A stretch of DNA of 64,000 nucleotides from Pseudomonas sp. Q11 (GTDB lineage: Bacteria; Pseudomonadota; Gammaproteobacteria; Pseudomonadales; Pseudomonadaceae): assembly GCF_024494355.1 (NCBI RefSeq), contig NZ_JAKNQY010000012.1, forward strand, positions 78,701 through 142,700, given 5' to 3'. Positions 29,328 through 37,556 of the stretch are shown piece by piece (the first letter of the stretch is position 1; each line of letters begins with the position of its first letter). A program made the translations under genes and the position numbers. The notes below the pieces were generated by a model, which worked only from the letters and a program-made list of their open reading frames with translations, was not told the origin of the DNA and did not search any database.

Positions 29328-29795
29328 TTACCCCTTTTTCGCAGGCATGCCAGAGGCACTCTGCACAGACTTGCCACTGTCTTTTAAGGCCTTGGAGACT
29401 TCGGGCGGCATGTACCTTTCGTCATGCTTTGCCAACACTTCATCGGCCACAACCACACCGTCAGCGTTAAGCTTACCCAGCGCGACGATGCCCTGACCTT
29501 CGCGAAATAAATCGGGAAGAATGCCCCGATAGGTGATGGTTACCGATTTATTGAAATCGGTAACCGCGAACGACACATCGAGCGTGTCGGCCGAGCGACG
29601 CAGCGACCCCGCTTCCACCATTCCCCCGGCACGAAGTCGAGTGTTGGGGGGAGCTTCACCGCCTGCAATTTGCGTGGGCGTGTAAAAGAGGTTGATGTTT
29701 TCCTGCAGGGCACTCAGTACTAATGTAGAAGCCGTGCCAATCCCAGCAAGCATGCCAAGGAGGAAAAGTAATCGCATTTTATGGAGCTGACTCAT
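29328..29795 (-). CDS. ccmE: CcmE, periplasmic heme chaperone
   Basis: A 155-residue membrane-anchored OB-fold protein. The heme-binding His is in '[12 protein letters not shown]' (His124, with Tyr128), and the '[15 protein letters not shown]' segment is family-typical. CcmE carries heme covalently from CcmC/D to CcmF. Its release normally needs CcmAB, which this operon lacks. The ATG at 29795 overlaps ccmD by 17 nt; the frame's further extension to 29948 lies inside ccmD. Confidence 0.93.
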   Translation of the reverse strand: MSQLHKMRLLFLLGMLAGIGTASTLVLSALQENINLFYTPTQIAGGEAPPNTRLRAGGMVEAGSLRRSADTLDVSFAVTDFNKSVTITYRGILPDLFREGQGIVALGKLNADGVVVADEVLAKHDERYMPPEVSKALKDSGKSVQSASGMPAKKG

Positions 29796-29967
29796 TTTTT
29801 TCCTCCCGTCGTAATCGACGAAATTCCTGCTGCAAATAACGCCGATGCGCAAAGAGCGGCAGCATGGTATTAACCGCAAGCACCAGAAAGCAGACACCGT
29901 AGGCAGTCCACACAAACAGCCCGTGTTGTCCCATTGAAACGAAGTCATTGAAGGAGGAAAAACTCAT
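29779..29967 (-). CDS. ccmD: CcmD, small membrane subunit
   Basis: A 62-residue single-helix protein ('[20 protein letters not shown]', helix, then the basic '[17 protein letters not shown]' tail). CcmD stabilises the CcmC-CcmE complex and helps release holo-CcmE. The start at 29967 overlaps the ccmC stop as ATGA; an upstream extension to 30027 would overlap ccmC much further. Confidence 0.9.
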   Translation of the reverse strand: MSFSSFNDFVSMGQHGLFVWTAYGVCFLVLAVNTMLPLFAHRRYLQQEFRRLRREEKNESAP

Positions 29968-30737
29968 CGCGCCGCCCTCATTGCACCAAGGGCCAGAGGA
30001 CTGTCCATAACCATGCTCCGGACCCAACGGGTTCGAGATTCACGCTTGAGTAGCTCCAAGCGCATGCGAAGCAATAGCACCGCGCCGAAAAAACAATAGA
30101 AGCCAAGCACCATAAGCAGTAACGGAAGCCACATTTCAGGTGGCATCGTCGGCTTTTCAGTGAGACTGAAGCTCGAACTTTGATGAAGCGTGTTCCACCA
30201 TTCGACTGAATATTTGATAATGGGGATATTGATGACCCCGACGACCGCCAGAACCGCGCACGCTTGGGCAGCGCTGTTGCGGTTGGTAATCGCATTGCCG
30301 AGCGCAATCAAGCCGAAGTACAAAAACAACAAAATCAGCATGGATGTCAGCCGTGCATCCCACACCCACCATGAACCCCACGTTGGCTTACCCCAAATGG
30401 AACCGGTGACCAATGCTACAACCGTCATCCACGCTCCAATCGGTGCAGCGCACTGTAGGGCAACGTCAGCAATTTTCATTCTCCAAACTAATCTGACTAC
30501 GCCGCATATCGCCAACATGACGTAACAGGACTGCGCAAGCATCGCGGCCGGTACATGAACATACATAATCCGAAAGCTATTACCCTGTTGATAATCTGAC
30601 GGGGCAAAGGCCAGCCCCCATATCACACCCACCATAATCAACAGAGCGGCAAGCCCCCCGAGCCAGGGCATGAAGCGACCGCTCGTTTCATAAAACCACT
30701 TAGGGGAGCCCATTCGATGAAACCAACGAAATGTCAT
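29964..30737 (-). CDS. ccmC: CcmC, heme handling membrane protein
   Basis: A 257-residue protein with six membrane helices, the WWD motif '[14 protein letters not shown]' and flanking conserved His ('YVHVPAAML', 'TLHQSSSF'). CcmC binds heme in the periplasmic WWD domain and attaches it to CcmE. The ATG at 30737 gives the family N-terminus; the frame continues to 30758 without a better start. It is the first ccm gene of the operon, 105 nt downstream of a cytochrome c gene, and no ccmA or ccmB precedes it. Confidence 0.93.
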   Translation of the reverse strand: MTFRWFHRMGSPKWFYETSGRFMPWLGGLAALLIMVGVIWGLAFAPSDYQQGNSFRIMYVHVPAAMLAQSCYVMLAICGVVRLVWRMKIADVALQCAAPIGAWMTVVALVTGSIWGKPTWGSWWVWDARLTSMLILLFLYFGLIALGNAITNRNSAAQACAVLAVVGVINIPIIKYSVEWWNTLHQSSSFSLTEKPTMPPEMWLPLLLMVLGFYCFFGAVLLLRMRLELLKRESRTRWVRSMVMDSPLALGAMRAAR

Positions 30738-30842
30738 AGCCGTATGTCCACATTGCAAGTGAAGAAACCACCTACTTCATTCGAATATTGCCTAAACCGC
30801 AAATCCCTTACTGATTAAAGCCCCAACATGCCTTCAACCGCC

Positions 30843-31271
30843 CTATTTACTACCAAACGTCGCGATGTATGAAATGACATCCCGCCGCGCTTGTTCGTCA
30901 CTAACTTTAACCGTCATTTTTGTATTTACTGAGTCATCATGCACAACCCCCCTGATATAGCCTTGAGGATCGGCAAGCCAATTGAAGACCTTAGTTTCAT
31001 CCCAGCTTATCCCGGCCTGAGCTGCTTTTTGTAAGCCCGTCTCATAGGAAAAATCGGTAAGCGATCCCATTTTTCGATTCAGGACACCTGTTAAATTTGG
31101 TCCAATTCCATTACGTGCCATGGGGCCGATTTGATGGCAAATAGAGCACTGTTGAAAAACCGTTTCGCCGCGTTTTGGATCCCCTTCCCCAGCAAACGAA
31201 GGCGCAACAAAAGCAAGCGTTAGCAGCCCGGACAATACTGTGGCAGGGCAATTAATCGAGATATATTTCAT
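30843..31271 (-). CDS. Small class I cytochrome c (c550/c2-like)
   Basis: A 142-residue periplasmic monoheme cytochrome with a signal peptide (to about 'VAPSFAGEGD'), the heme motif CSICH in 'FQQCSICHQIG', 'GIGPNLTGVLNRKMGS' after it, and a distal Met ('NTKMTVKVSD') as probable sixth ligand. It resembles mitochondrial-type c2/c550 electron carriers. The ATG at 31271 is chosen because the signal peptide begins there; the frame extends to 31577. It lies just upstream of ccmC on the same strand, so it probably shares the operon and is a plausible client of the encoded maturation factors and electron acceptor for the P460 proteins. Confidence 0.88.
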   Translation of the reverse strand: MKYISINCPATVLSGLLTLAFVAPSFAGEGDPKRGETVFQQCSICHQIGPMARNGIGPNLTGVLNRKMGSLTDFSYETGLQKAAQAGISWDETKVFNWLADPQGYIRGVVHDDSVNTKMTVKVSDEQARRDVISYIATFGSK

Positions 31272-31669
31272 ACAGGTTAGACCTCCGAAGCTTGCATTGT
31301 ATAATTTTAATTCGGCTTTCCTTTGGCCCTTGCTGGGTTCTAAGCTGATGCCCCCAAGAGCAGCCAAACAAAAAAAAAGCAATAACGCACCTAGCACCCA
31401 ACATGCCCGTCCGAATGAATGAGGCGACAGAGACCAGCGACTTATCGTTCTGTCTGTCCCAGTCGAACATGCAATAAGAATATGCGCCATCGAGATATTA
31501 TTCTCGGAACGACAGACCTCAATGTCAAGCAACGCAACCAGCCAACGGTAAACTCCGCACGTTTTTGAAAGAGGCACATCGACGCGTGCGTTAGTCTCCT
31601 ATTCGCACCACCAACAAACATTCCGTTTCTGGGATCAGCGACTAGACTCCGCCTACTGGAGATAACACA
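31272..31669. other. Divergent promoter region between cytochrome c and P460 genes
   Basis: A 398-base region. On the plus strand it carries shared promoter site C. On the minus strand a TGCTAG box (31396-31391) resembles the -10 region of other sites but lacks the upstream GCAY/YTGAAA part, so how the cytochrome c-ccm operon is driven is not clear. Confidence 0.5.
31557..31597 (+). promoter_or_regulatory. Shared promoter element, site C (cytochrome P460 gene 1)
   Basis: GCAC (31557-31560), GTTT, TTGAAA (31565-31570), 21 nt, -10 box TAGTCT (31592-31597). The downstream start is at 31670. Confidence 0.75.
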
Positions 31670-32281
31670 ATGAAAAGCCTGAAAATCAATAGCACTGCCG
31701 CAATAGCTATAACCACGTGCATTGGACTATATGTCGGGGCAGCACAATCTGCAGAGTACCCAGAGGTAAAAATTGGCCCAACCTTCAACGATAAAGGCCA
31801 GCTGGTACAGCCTAAGAATTTCCGCCAATGGGTATTCATTGGGGCTCCTGTAACACCAAACGGATTAAACAACGGAAAAGCCGGATTCCCGGAGTTTCAC
31901 AACGTTTATGTCGAACCCGCAGCCTTCGAGCAATATCGAAAAACGGGTACCTGGCCTGAAGGCACAATGATGGTAAAAGAGCTGCATCTGACACAAAAAG
32001 GTTCACTGGAGGATGGATCAAGTGTTGAGCCATCAGGGAGAGGCTTTTTCCCAGGGGGTGGGCCTAGTGGTTTAGACGTATCCGTCAAAGACAGTAAGCG
32101 TTTTGCCAAAACCAAGAACTGGGGTTATTTTAATTTTGGCCACCATGCCCCCCCCTACTCCGCAGTTTCTACGGAATCACCAAAAGAAGCCTGCGCGGGA
32201 TGCCATATCGATAACGCCAAGGAAGATATGGTATACATCCAGTTCTATAAACCAATCCTTACCGCTCTACCCCTGCCTTAA
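31670..32281 (+). CDS. Cytochrome P460 family protein 1
   Basis: A 203-residue periplasmic protein with a signal peptide (to about 'GAAQSAEYP'). The pattern 'FRQWVFIGAPVTPN', 'FHNVYVEPAAFEQYRKTG', 'WPEGTMMVKELHL' and the C-terminal heme motif CAGCH (C175-H179) fits the cytochrome P460 family. P460 proteins carry a c-type heme, in some cases cross-linked to a Lys, and oxidise hydroxylamine or bind/convert NO. K103 in 'VKEL' is a candidate for the cross-link position by family pattern; this is inference. It has its own promoter element and terminator. Confidence 0.87.
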   Translation: MKSLKINSTAAIAITTCIGLYVGAAQSAEYPEVKIGPTFNDKGQLVQPKNFRQWVFIGAPVTPNGLNNGKAGFPEFHNVYVEPAAFEQYRKTGTWPEGTMMVKELHLTQKGSLEDGSSVEPSGRGFFPGGGPSGLDVSVKDSKRFAKTKNWGYFNFGHHAPPYSAVSTESPKEACAGCHIDNAKEDMVYIQFYKPILTALPLP

Positions 32282-32304
32282 AAACTAGAAAACTGTCGAA
32301 AAAC

Positions 32305-32335
32305 AAGCCTTATTTTTATTAAAATAGGGCTTTTT
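32305..32335 (+). terminator. Rho-independent terminator after cytochrome P460 gene 1
   Basis: Stem AAGCCTTATTTT (32305-32316) / AAAATAGGGCTT (32321-32332) with one wobble pair and a TATT loop, followed by T's. Confidence 0.8.
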
Positions 32336-32500
32336 CCATGAAAAATAACCAGACGTACTCATTTACCGCCCCTCCTTTGCCGCCTGCAGCGAGCACCTAA
32401 TTTAAACTCACGCCGTGAAAAGGCACCTGATCGCCGTCACGTGCATCGCTTGACAGCACAGCCATTGACCTATTGCTACCAAAATAATAGATAGAAAAGC

Positions 32501-32541
32501 GCACGTTTCTGGAATAAGTCTATAAAACAATGAGTTAGGGT
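32501..32541 (+). promoter_or_regulatory. Shared promoter element, site D (peroxiredoxin-like/araC)
   Basis: GCAC (32501-32504), GTTT, CTGGAA (32509-32514, one mismatch to YTGAAA), 21 nt, -10 box TAGGGT (32536-32541). The next start is at 32667. Confidence 0.68.
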
Positions 32542-32666
32542 ATATCGGATTTCAATATCGTTTGGCCTAGGGTTTCAATGAGAGCAACTAAATTCGCCAT
32601 CCCAAAAAGGTACTTGCCCATTTACAGCCGACAGAATCTAGAGAAAATAAAAACTAGGGAAATTTG

Positions 32667-33341
32667 ATGGTGCTTTGCGTGCAACCGGTTAACTTTTTAG
32701 CCGGAGATAAAAAACCGCCTGCTGCTGATGATCAGAAAATCTTACGAAACTCGATTATGGAACTTTGCGAATCAAAAATTTCAACACATGCAATCAAGGC
32801 TGGCAGTCGCGCGCCTGACTTCACGCTTATTAATACGCAGGGTGACGAATTACATTCGCTTGACCTCATTAGAAAGGGCCCCATGATTATCGTTTTTCTC
32901 CGAGGACTGTGGTGCTGGTATTCGCATGCGACGCTCATGACCCTTGAAACAATCAACAAAGCGATAACTAACAAAGGCGCGTCAATTGTCGCCATCTCAC
33001 CGCAAATACATTTTTCACATGCGGACGTAAATAAAAAAAAGCTCGTTAGCTTTCCAGTACTGCGCGACGTGCACAGTCGAGTTGCATTAGAATTCAAAGT
33101 CGCATGGCGCCTACCAAGCCCTTTGAGAAAAAAATATCTCACTTTAGGTGCAGATCTTGACAAATTTAACGGACCAGACAATGAACTCCTTCCAATGGCT
33201 TCGCTATTCGTGATAGACAAACAAGCAACCATTACATACTCAGAAGTCAACGCAAACTATACACAGCCAATGAACGAGAACGAGCTCTTTATACTACTGG
33301 ACAACATGCCGCCACTTCGAAAAGCCCGTTCGATGGAATAG
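32667..33341 (+). CDS. Peroxiredoxin-like protein with altered active site
   Basis: A 224-residue thioredoxin-fold protein of the AhpC/TSA-like group. The N-terminal extension is followed by 'AGSRAPDFTLINTQGDELH' and the active-site loop 'VFLRGLWCWYSHATL'. Relatives usually have WCPYC here, so C83 is kept but the second position is Ser86. Later segments ('FPVLRDVHSRVALEF', 'MASLFVIDKQATITY') fit the fold. No signal peptide is obvious, so it is probably cytoplasmic. A TTG three bases upstream is the frame's first start; the ATG at 32667 after AGGGA is preferred. It is followed 34 nt later by an araC gene, likely the same transcript. Confidence 0.82.
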   Translation: MVLCVQPVNFLAGDKKPPAADDQKILRNSIMELCESKISTHAIKAGSRAPDFTLINTQGDELHSLDLIRKGPMIIVFLRGLWCWYSHATLMTLETINKAITNKGASIVAISPQIHFSHADVNKKKLVSFPVLRDVHSRVALEFKVAWRLPSPLRKKYLTLGADLDKFNGPDNELLPMASLFVIDKQATITYSEVNANYTQPMNENELFILLDNMPPLRKARSME

Positions 33342-33375
33342 TGACTATCCTCTTCAGGGAAAACGAGATAAAAGA

Positions 33376-34254
33376 ATGCGACACCAAAGACAACTACATT
33401 CAAAAAGTGGAGGGCACCTCCGCCCCATGGTGTTGGTCAGTGCGCGTATTTTAAGCGCTGAATCGCCGGGCAGTTATATTTCAAAGACAGGGCGATTCAC
33501 ACTTATTGTATTTCTTAGTGACAACGGGCGACTCATTTTTAATAACGCCTCAGCCAGTATCGAGCTCGAGGCTAAAATAGGAACCACCGTACTGATTGGC
33601 GCCAGCGGAAAAGATCAGATAATGTCCTGGAGCGCGCCAAACAAACTACTCGAAATTGCAATTGAAGACAGGTTCGTCTCAGATGTGATTGCGGCGGTTT
33701 CGCCGAGCAAAACCGCGCTTTCAGATGTTATTGGCGTTTATGGCCCCGAAGCCGGATTTGGTGCACTTGCCAAGCGCTTGGCGTGTAAAATGTTCGGTCA
33801 ACGAAAAACCAGTGCCAGCCTAGTTACGGATGGATATTATTGCGCGCCTACGGCCCGCTTTCTGATCGCAATGATGGTTAGCATTCGGAACAGTAAAGGC
33901 CGAAATAAACCGAATCAGAAGAAGTTTCAGCTGCCCGAAGGCACTTTGAAAGCTATTGTCGACTATATTGAAAGTGAAATATCGTTCGCAATAAGCGTTT
34001 CGGAAATGGCCGAGATCGCAACTCAGAGTAGATTTTATTTCGCCCGCACATTTCGAGCAAGTACCGGTCGCTCCCCTCACTCTTATGTGTTGGATAGTAG
34101 GCTCTGCCGTGCAGAGTATCTATTATCAGAAACGAACGTTAGCTTGTCACAAATCGCAAATGATTCAGGCTTCAACTCCCAATCGCATTTTACTACGACT
34201 TTCAAGAAGCGAATAGGTATTACACCTGGACAATACCGAGACCTTCATCGCTGA
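33376..34254 (+). CDS. AraC family regulator a (paralogue of the one at 40.9 kb)
   Basis: A 292-residue regulator. The C-terminal 100 residues contain the two AraC helix-turn-helix units ('ISVSEMAEIATQSRFYFART', 'LSQIANDSGFNSQSHFTTTF', then 'GITPGQYRDLH'). The N-terminal domain is not an obvious cupin; it shares with the second copy a 'YGPEAGFGALAKRL' / 'YGPESGFDCVARRV' segment and a following Cys-containing stretch. It is co-oriented with the peroxiredoxin-like gene and probably transcribed from promoter site D. It is a prime candidate activator of the shared promoter element, including its own. Confidence 0.88.
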   Translation: MRHQRQLHSKSGGHLRPMVLVSARILSAESPGSYISKTGRFTLIVFLSDNGRLIFNNASASIELEAKIGTTVLIGASGKDQIMSWSAPNKLLEIAIEDRFVSDVIAAVSPSKTALSDVIGVYGPEAGFGALAKRLACKMFGQRKTSASLVTDGYYCAPTARFLIAMMVSIRNSKGRNKPNQKKFQLPEGTLKAIVDYIESEISFAISVSEMAEIATQSRFYFARTFRASTGRSPHSYVLDSRLCRAEYLLSETNVSLSQIANDSGFNSQSHFTTTFKKRIGITPGQYRDLHR

Positions 34255-34284
34255 GTACCAAAATATATCACGCGCGGTGGACTA

Positions 34285-35541
34285 TCAGGGCTTGTCAGCC
34301 ATAGATAATTCAATTTCCGTCTCAGGGACGGACGTGGCGTCGTCGGTCATGGCTTCTTTTAATAGTTGTTGAATCATTTTTTCTTGGGCCTCATAACGAC
34401 CCTCACCGAAATGGGTAAAGCGCACCTGCCCTTTGGCGTCGATGAAGTAGTGAGCGGGCCAGTACTGATTCTTGAAACTGCGCCAGATTGTATAGTTGTT
34501 GTCGATGGCTACAGGATAGGTGATGCCGTAATCCCTGACCTTACTTCTGACGTTGTCAATGATATGTTCGAATCCGTATTCCGGGGTATGCACACCGATC
34601 ACGACGAGCCCCTGTTTTTCGTATTTCTGTGCCCAGTCCTTTACGTAAGGTAACGTGTGTTTGCAGTTGATGCAGTCGAAAGTCCAGAAATCCACAAGCA
34701 CAACCTTGCCTTTTAGCTGGTCATTCGACAGCGCTGGCGAATTAAGCCACTCCACAGCGCCTGAAAGTGACGGCATAGCGCCCTGGGTATTTATGATGGG
34801 CTCAGCCTTGGCCTTGTTTACGAAATTGCCTACTACTTTTGGCACGATCTCCAATACGTCTTTCTCGACATTGCTGATACCTTCGGAGGAAGCGTTAGCC
34901 AACAGTACGCTGTCAGCACCGGTAGCGATTACCGCCGCACCGGCCAGCGCAACGACTCCCATACTTCGCCGCAACCAATTAGTCATCGCAATAGACGGCT
35001 TTAAGCGATTGACCAGGCTCCTACCGGCGAAGATCAGGAACCCCAGGGTAACCGCGCTACCCAAGCCGTAGGCCAATAGCAACAGACTGGTGCCCACATT
35101 GGCGCCTTGTAGCATGGCACTCGTGAGAATGACTCCTAGGATCGGCCCCGCGCAGGGTACCCAGAGCAGACCAGTGGCAACGCCGATCATCAGCGAACCA
35201 AGCGAGCCCGGTATTACGCGGTTGTTTGGGTTAAGGTGATTTCCAAGCAAAACAACAGGTCGTGCCAGCCAATCGCCGATCCGGGCAAAGATCAACGACA
35301 GTGCAAACAGCACCATCACGACCAGCGCTACATGACGGCCGGCATTGCTGGCTTGTATCACCCACTCGCTGCTGACCACCGCAAGACTGGAGATGAGAGC
35401 AAATGTCAGCGCCATACCGACGAGCATTAATATGCTCGATGAACGTGTGCGGTAAGCACCGGCGAACAATAATGGCACTACGGGCAAAATACAGGGGCTG
35501 AGGACGGTCAATATGCCGCCCAGGAAAGCAATGACTAACAT
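34285..35541 (-). CDS. DipZ-type CcdA-thioredoxin fusion (periplasmic reductant supply)
   Basis: A 418-residue inner-membrane protein. The N-terminal CcdA/DsbD-beta-like domain has about six helices and paired cysteines ('LSPCILPVVPLLFAG' and 'LWVPCAGPILG'). After a linker comes a periplasmic TlpA/thioredoxin-like domain with 'DFWTFDCINCKHTLPYV' (CxxC), then 'YPVAIDNNYTIWRSFKNQYW' and 'PAHYFIDAKGQVRFTHFGEG'. This is the DipZ layout. It would carry electrons from cytoplasmic thioredoxin to periplasmic thiols, plausibly CcmG/CcmH of the nearby accessory ccm set. A degenerate copy of the shared promoter element precedes it. Confidence 0.9.
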   Translation of the reverse strand: MLVIAFLGGILTVLSPCILPVVPLLFAGAYRTRSSSILMLVGMALTFALISSLAVVSSEWVIQASNAGRHVALVVMVLFALSLIFARIGDWLARPVVLLGNHLNPNNRVIPGSLGSLMIGVATGLLWVPCAGPILGVILTSAMLQGANVGTSLLLLAYGLGSAVTLGFLIFAGRSLVNRLKPSIAMTNWLRRSMGVVALAGAAVIATGADSVLLANASSEGISNVEKDVLEIVPKVVGNFVNKAKAEPIINTQGAMPSLSGAVEWLNSPALSNDQLKGKVVLVDFWTFDCINCKHTLPYVKDWAQKYEKQGLVVIGVHTPEYGFEHIIDNVRSKVRDYGITYPVAIDNNYTIWRSFKNQYWPAHYFIDAKGQVRFTHFGEGRYEAQEKMIQQLLKEAMTDDATSVPETEIELSMADKP

Positions 35542-35556
35542 GAAAACACCTTTAGA

Positions 35557-35596
35557 AAAATAGGTTATGAACAGGCCATATTTTTAGAATAAGTGC
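35557..35596 (-). promoter_or_regulatory. Degenerate copy of the shared promoter element, site J (dipZ)
   Basis: Reading the minus strand: GCAC (35596-35593), TTAT, TCTAAA (35588-35583), 20 nt, TATTTT (35562-35557). It differs in the YTGAAA box and spacing, so it is a weak match; the position 16 nt upstream of the dipZ start is suitable. Confidence 0.35.
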
Positions 35597-35633
35597 GCGC
35601 CCTCAAGATTGGGGAAATACACCCCATAAGCGT

Positions 35634-36167
35634 TTATATTTCAGGAAAATCAATTGCAGTGTCATTGATACGATTTACAGTGTTAGCGAATATAGTTGAA
35701 GCAATTGCCAGGGACACCCCAATAATCTGCCGCTCAGAATATCCCGCCGCAACTATTGATTCTACCTGTCGCAAACTCAGAACCCCCTTGCTTGATACGA
35801 TACTTCGCACGAATTCAATGAGAGTATCTCGCCGGATGTCGCCCGTACCCTTACCTTCCCGTATGCGCGAGATGATATCCCGAGAAAGTCCGGAAAATTT
35901 AGCTTTTAGGCTGTGAGCGGCTATGCAGTAACGACACCCCGACCAATCACTCACAACTAGTCTTATTGCCTCTAGATCCGCTTCGGAAATTCCGCTCTGG
36001 GCGACCACTTCATCCAATCGCAACACGGCATCCAACCCCTCGGGACTATGCGTTCCGATAGTCAGATACGCATTAGGGACCATACCCGCAGCTCTTTTTA
36101 TGGACGCGAACGTTTCTGCCACTAATCCGGTAGCTTCACTCGGATCTATGGTGGTAAAGCGAGACAT
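35634..36167 (-). CDS. AhpD-like carboxymuconolactone decarboxylase family protein a
   Basis: A 177-residue all-helical protein of the CMD/AhpD superfamily with the redox motif 'SGCRYCIAAHS' (C78, C81, H85), the arrangement used by AhpD-type alkylhydroperoxidase/disulfide reductases. The ATG at 36167 has GAGG just upstream; a longer frame to 36215 is less likely. It shares strong colinear similarity with the protein at 39.85 kb ('MVPNAYLTIGTHSPEGL' versus 'IVPNVYATIGTHCPSGL'). It is divergent from an RclR-like regulator, the likely controller. Confidence 0.88.
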   Translation of the reverse strand: MSRFTTIDPSEATGLVAETFASIKRAAGMVPNAYLTIGTHSPEGLDAVLRLDEVVAQSGISEADLEAIRLVVSDWSGCRYCIAAHSLKAKFSGLSRDIISRIREGKGTGDIRRDTLIEFVRSIVSSKGVLSLRQVESIVAAGYSERQIIGVSLAIASTIFANTVNRINDTAIDFPEI

Positions 36168-36283
36168 CGGCGGCTCCTCTGGATAAAGCTTCCAGTCGCA
36201 ATGTGTGAGAAGCATCCAGCCTAACCGTCGACGTTTGCCATGTTAATGCTACAATTCAGCATTATTATGCTCGAGCGTCTCAA

Positions 36284-37267
36284 ATGGACATCTTAAGCAG
36301 TCTACTTTTCCTGATGCCAGTGAGCGGTACGCTCGACATCAGATGTCATTTTAGTCCTCCCTGGAGACTCAATTACGCTGCCACAGGCCCGCGAGAGATC
36401 CCCTACCACATCCTCTTACGCGGGAGTGCACAAGTCGATGACGGTGAAAACCCTGTCATCTCAATGCAAGCGGGAGACATTTTACTAATACCTTCAGGCG
36501 TCCCACATGTTCTATATGAGGGTTCTGGACATCATTCAACGACGGGCAAAATGCATCGCGAGAGAGGTCTTTTAATTCGAACCAACGGCAGCGAGAGAAA
36601 GCCGGTTAATATACTCTGCGGTCGCTTTATTTTGCCTTCCTCTCCAAGACAAATTATTAAGGAAAGCTTGCCTCGAAGACTAATCATTAGGGGAATCGAT
36701 GAGCCCGGCGACGTGACTCATCTGAAAGAAGAACGAGTGGCCCGCAGCCGACTTGCTCGCTTAATAACATTGATGCATGAAGAGGCGATAGAGCACGGCC
36801 CTGGCAGCGAATCAATGATGAACCATATGTCGGGCGCGCTTTTTAGCATGACTTTGCGCATGGCCAGTGAAAGCGATGAGCCGCCGACGGGGCTGTTACG
36901 CCTCGCAAAACGGCCAAGACTTCAGCCCGCTTTTACCGCGATGTTTGAAAATTACTCCAAGGCATGGACGATGGCTGAATTAGCAGCATTGTGCCTGATG
37001 TCTAGGGCTACCTTTGCGAGGCAGTTTGCTGAGGCCGCGGGCAGATCTGCTAACGACCTGCTTGTTGAGATACGCATGGAAAATGCAAGCAAGCAACTCG
37101 CGCAGACATCCAATTCCATCTCTGAAATTGCTCAAGACAGCGGATACAAATCAGATGCGGCATTCCAAAGGGCATTCAAAAAACACATGGGGATGACACC
37201 AGCCAAGTGGCGAATACAATCAACGCTCCTCGCAAGCTGCAACTTGACTGATCATACAAAAGGCTAG
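36284..37267 (+). CDS. AraC family regulator, RclR-like (cupin_6 + HTH), copy 2
   Basis: A 327-residue regulator. The N-terminal cupin domain carries 'DIRCHFSPPW' (Cys21) and 'VNILCGRFIL' (Cys112); E. coli RclR senses HOCl through a pair of cysteines in equivalent contexts, the first also at position 21. The C-terminal HTH units are 'WTMAELAALCLMSRATFARQ' and 'ISEIAQDSGYKSDAAFQRAF', ending 'MTPAKWR'. It is divergent from the AhpD-like gene (116-nt shared promoter region) and upstream of a DUF417 gene, so the RclR/RclC pairing occurs twice in this window. Confidence 0.9.
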   Translation: MDILSSLLFLMPVSGTLDIRCHFSPPWRLNYAATGPREIPYHILLRGSAQVDDGENPVISMQAGDILLIPSGVPHVLYEGSGHHSTTGKMHRERGLLIRTNGSERKPVNILCGRFILPSSPRQIIKESLPRRLIIRGIDEPGDVTHLKEERVARSRLARLITLMHEEAIEHGPGSESMMNHMSGALFSMTLRMASESDEPPTGLLRLAKRPRLQPAFTAMFENYSKAWTMAELAALCLMSRATFARQFAEAAGRSANDLLVEIRMENASKQLAQTSNSISEIAQDSGYKSDAAFQRAFKKHMGMTPAKWRIQSTLLASCNLTDHTKG

Positions 37268-37380
37268 CCGCCAGCGGCGGCGACGGCCAATGCGCCCGCT
37301 GTTGCCCGCCACCACGGCAAGATACTGCTTGTGGCCCATGGTAAGACTTTGCATCCCAAATGCTTAACCCATCAAAAAAC

Positions 37381-37421
37381 GCACGATTATGAAATAAACG
37401 CGTGGGCAAGCAAGATAATGT
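37381..37421 (+). promoter_or_regulatory. Shared promoter element, site L (candidate small RNA)
   Basis: GCAC (37381-37384), GATT, ATGAAA (37389-37394, one mismatch), 21 nt, -10 box TAATGT (37416-37421). The spacing is exactly that of the other sites. It points at the ORF-poor stretch that ends in the terminator at 37556. Confidence 0.6.
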
Positions 37422-37427
37422 TGCTCC

Positions 37428-37556
37428 CAGCTTCAAGCAATGAGTCACGCATCCTGTTTTACATCCAACCTGTTCTGTAATGATCTTACTAAAGGAGATA
37501 GTCTGATCATCCCTTGGGTGGACGCACATTTGCGAGTTAAGCGTCCACCCTTTTTT
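37428..37556 (+). ncRNA. Candidate small RNA expressed from promoter site L
   Basis: The predicted transcript starts about 7 nt after the -10 box of site L and ends in the T-tract of a strong rho-independent terminator, about 130 nt in all. No ORF with a proper ribosome site and start lies inside it: the ATG at 37440 (MSHASCF...) reads straight through the terminator hairpin. An AAAGGAGAT stretch near 37491 is not followed by an ATG at a usable distance. Size, promoter and terminator fit a trans-acting sRNA of the regulon; a short leader peptide remains possible. Confidence 0.4.
37516..37556 (+). terminator. Strong rho-independent terminator
   Basis: Perfect 10-bp stem GGGTGGACGC (37516-37525) / GCGTCCACCC (37541-37550), 15-nt loop, then TTTTTT. 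Confidence 0.85.

Larger units (their letters stand above)
32282..32666. other. Intergenic region with terminator and promoter element D
   Basis: Terminator of the P460 gene at the left end, then AT-rich sequence without ORFs, then shared promoter site D about 120 nt before the peroxiredoxin-like gene. Confidence 0.6.

Noticed and set aside
31391..31420. Minus-strand TGCTAG upstream of the cytochrome c-ccm operon as a copy of the element
   Set aside because: No GCAY-N4-YTGAAA at the expected distance, and the -10 box TAGGTG lacks the final T.
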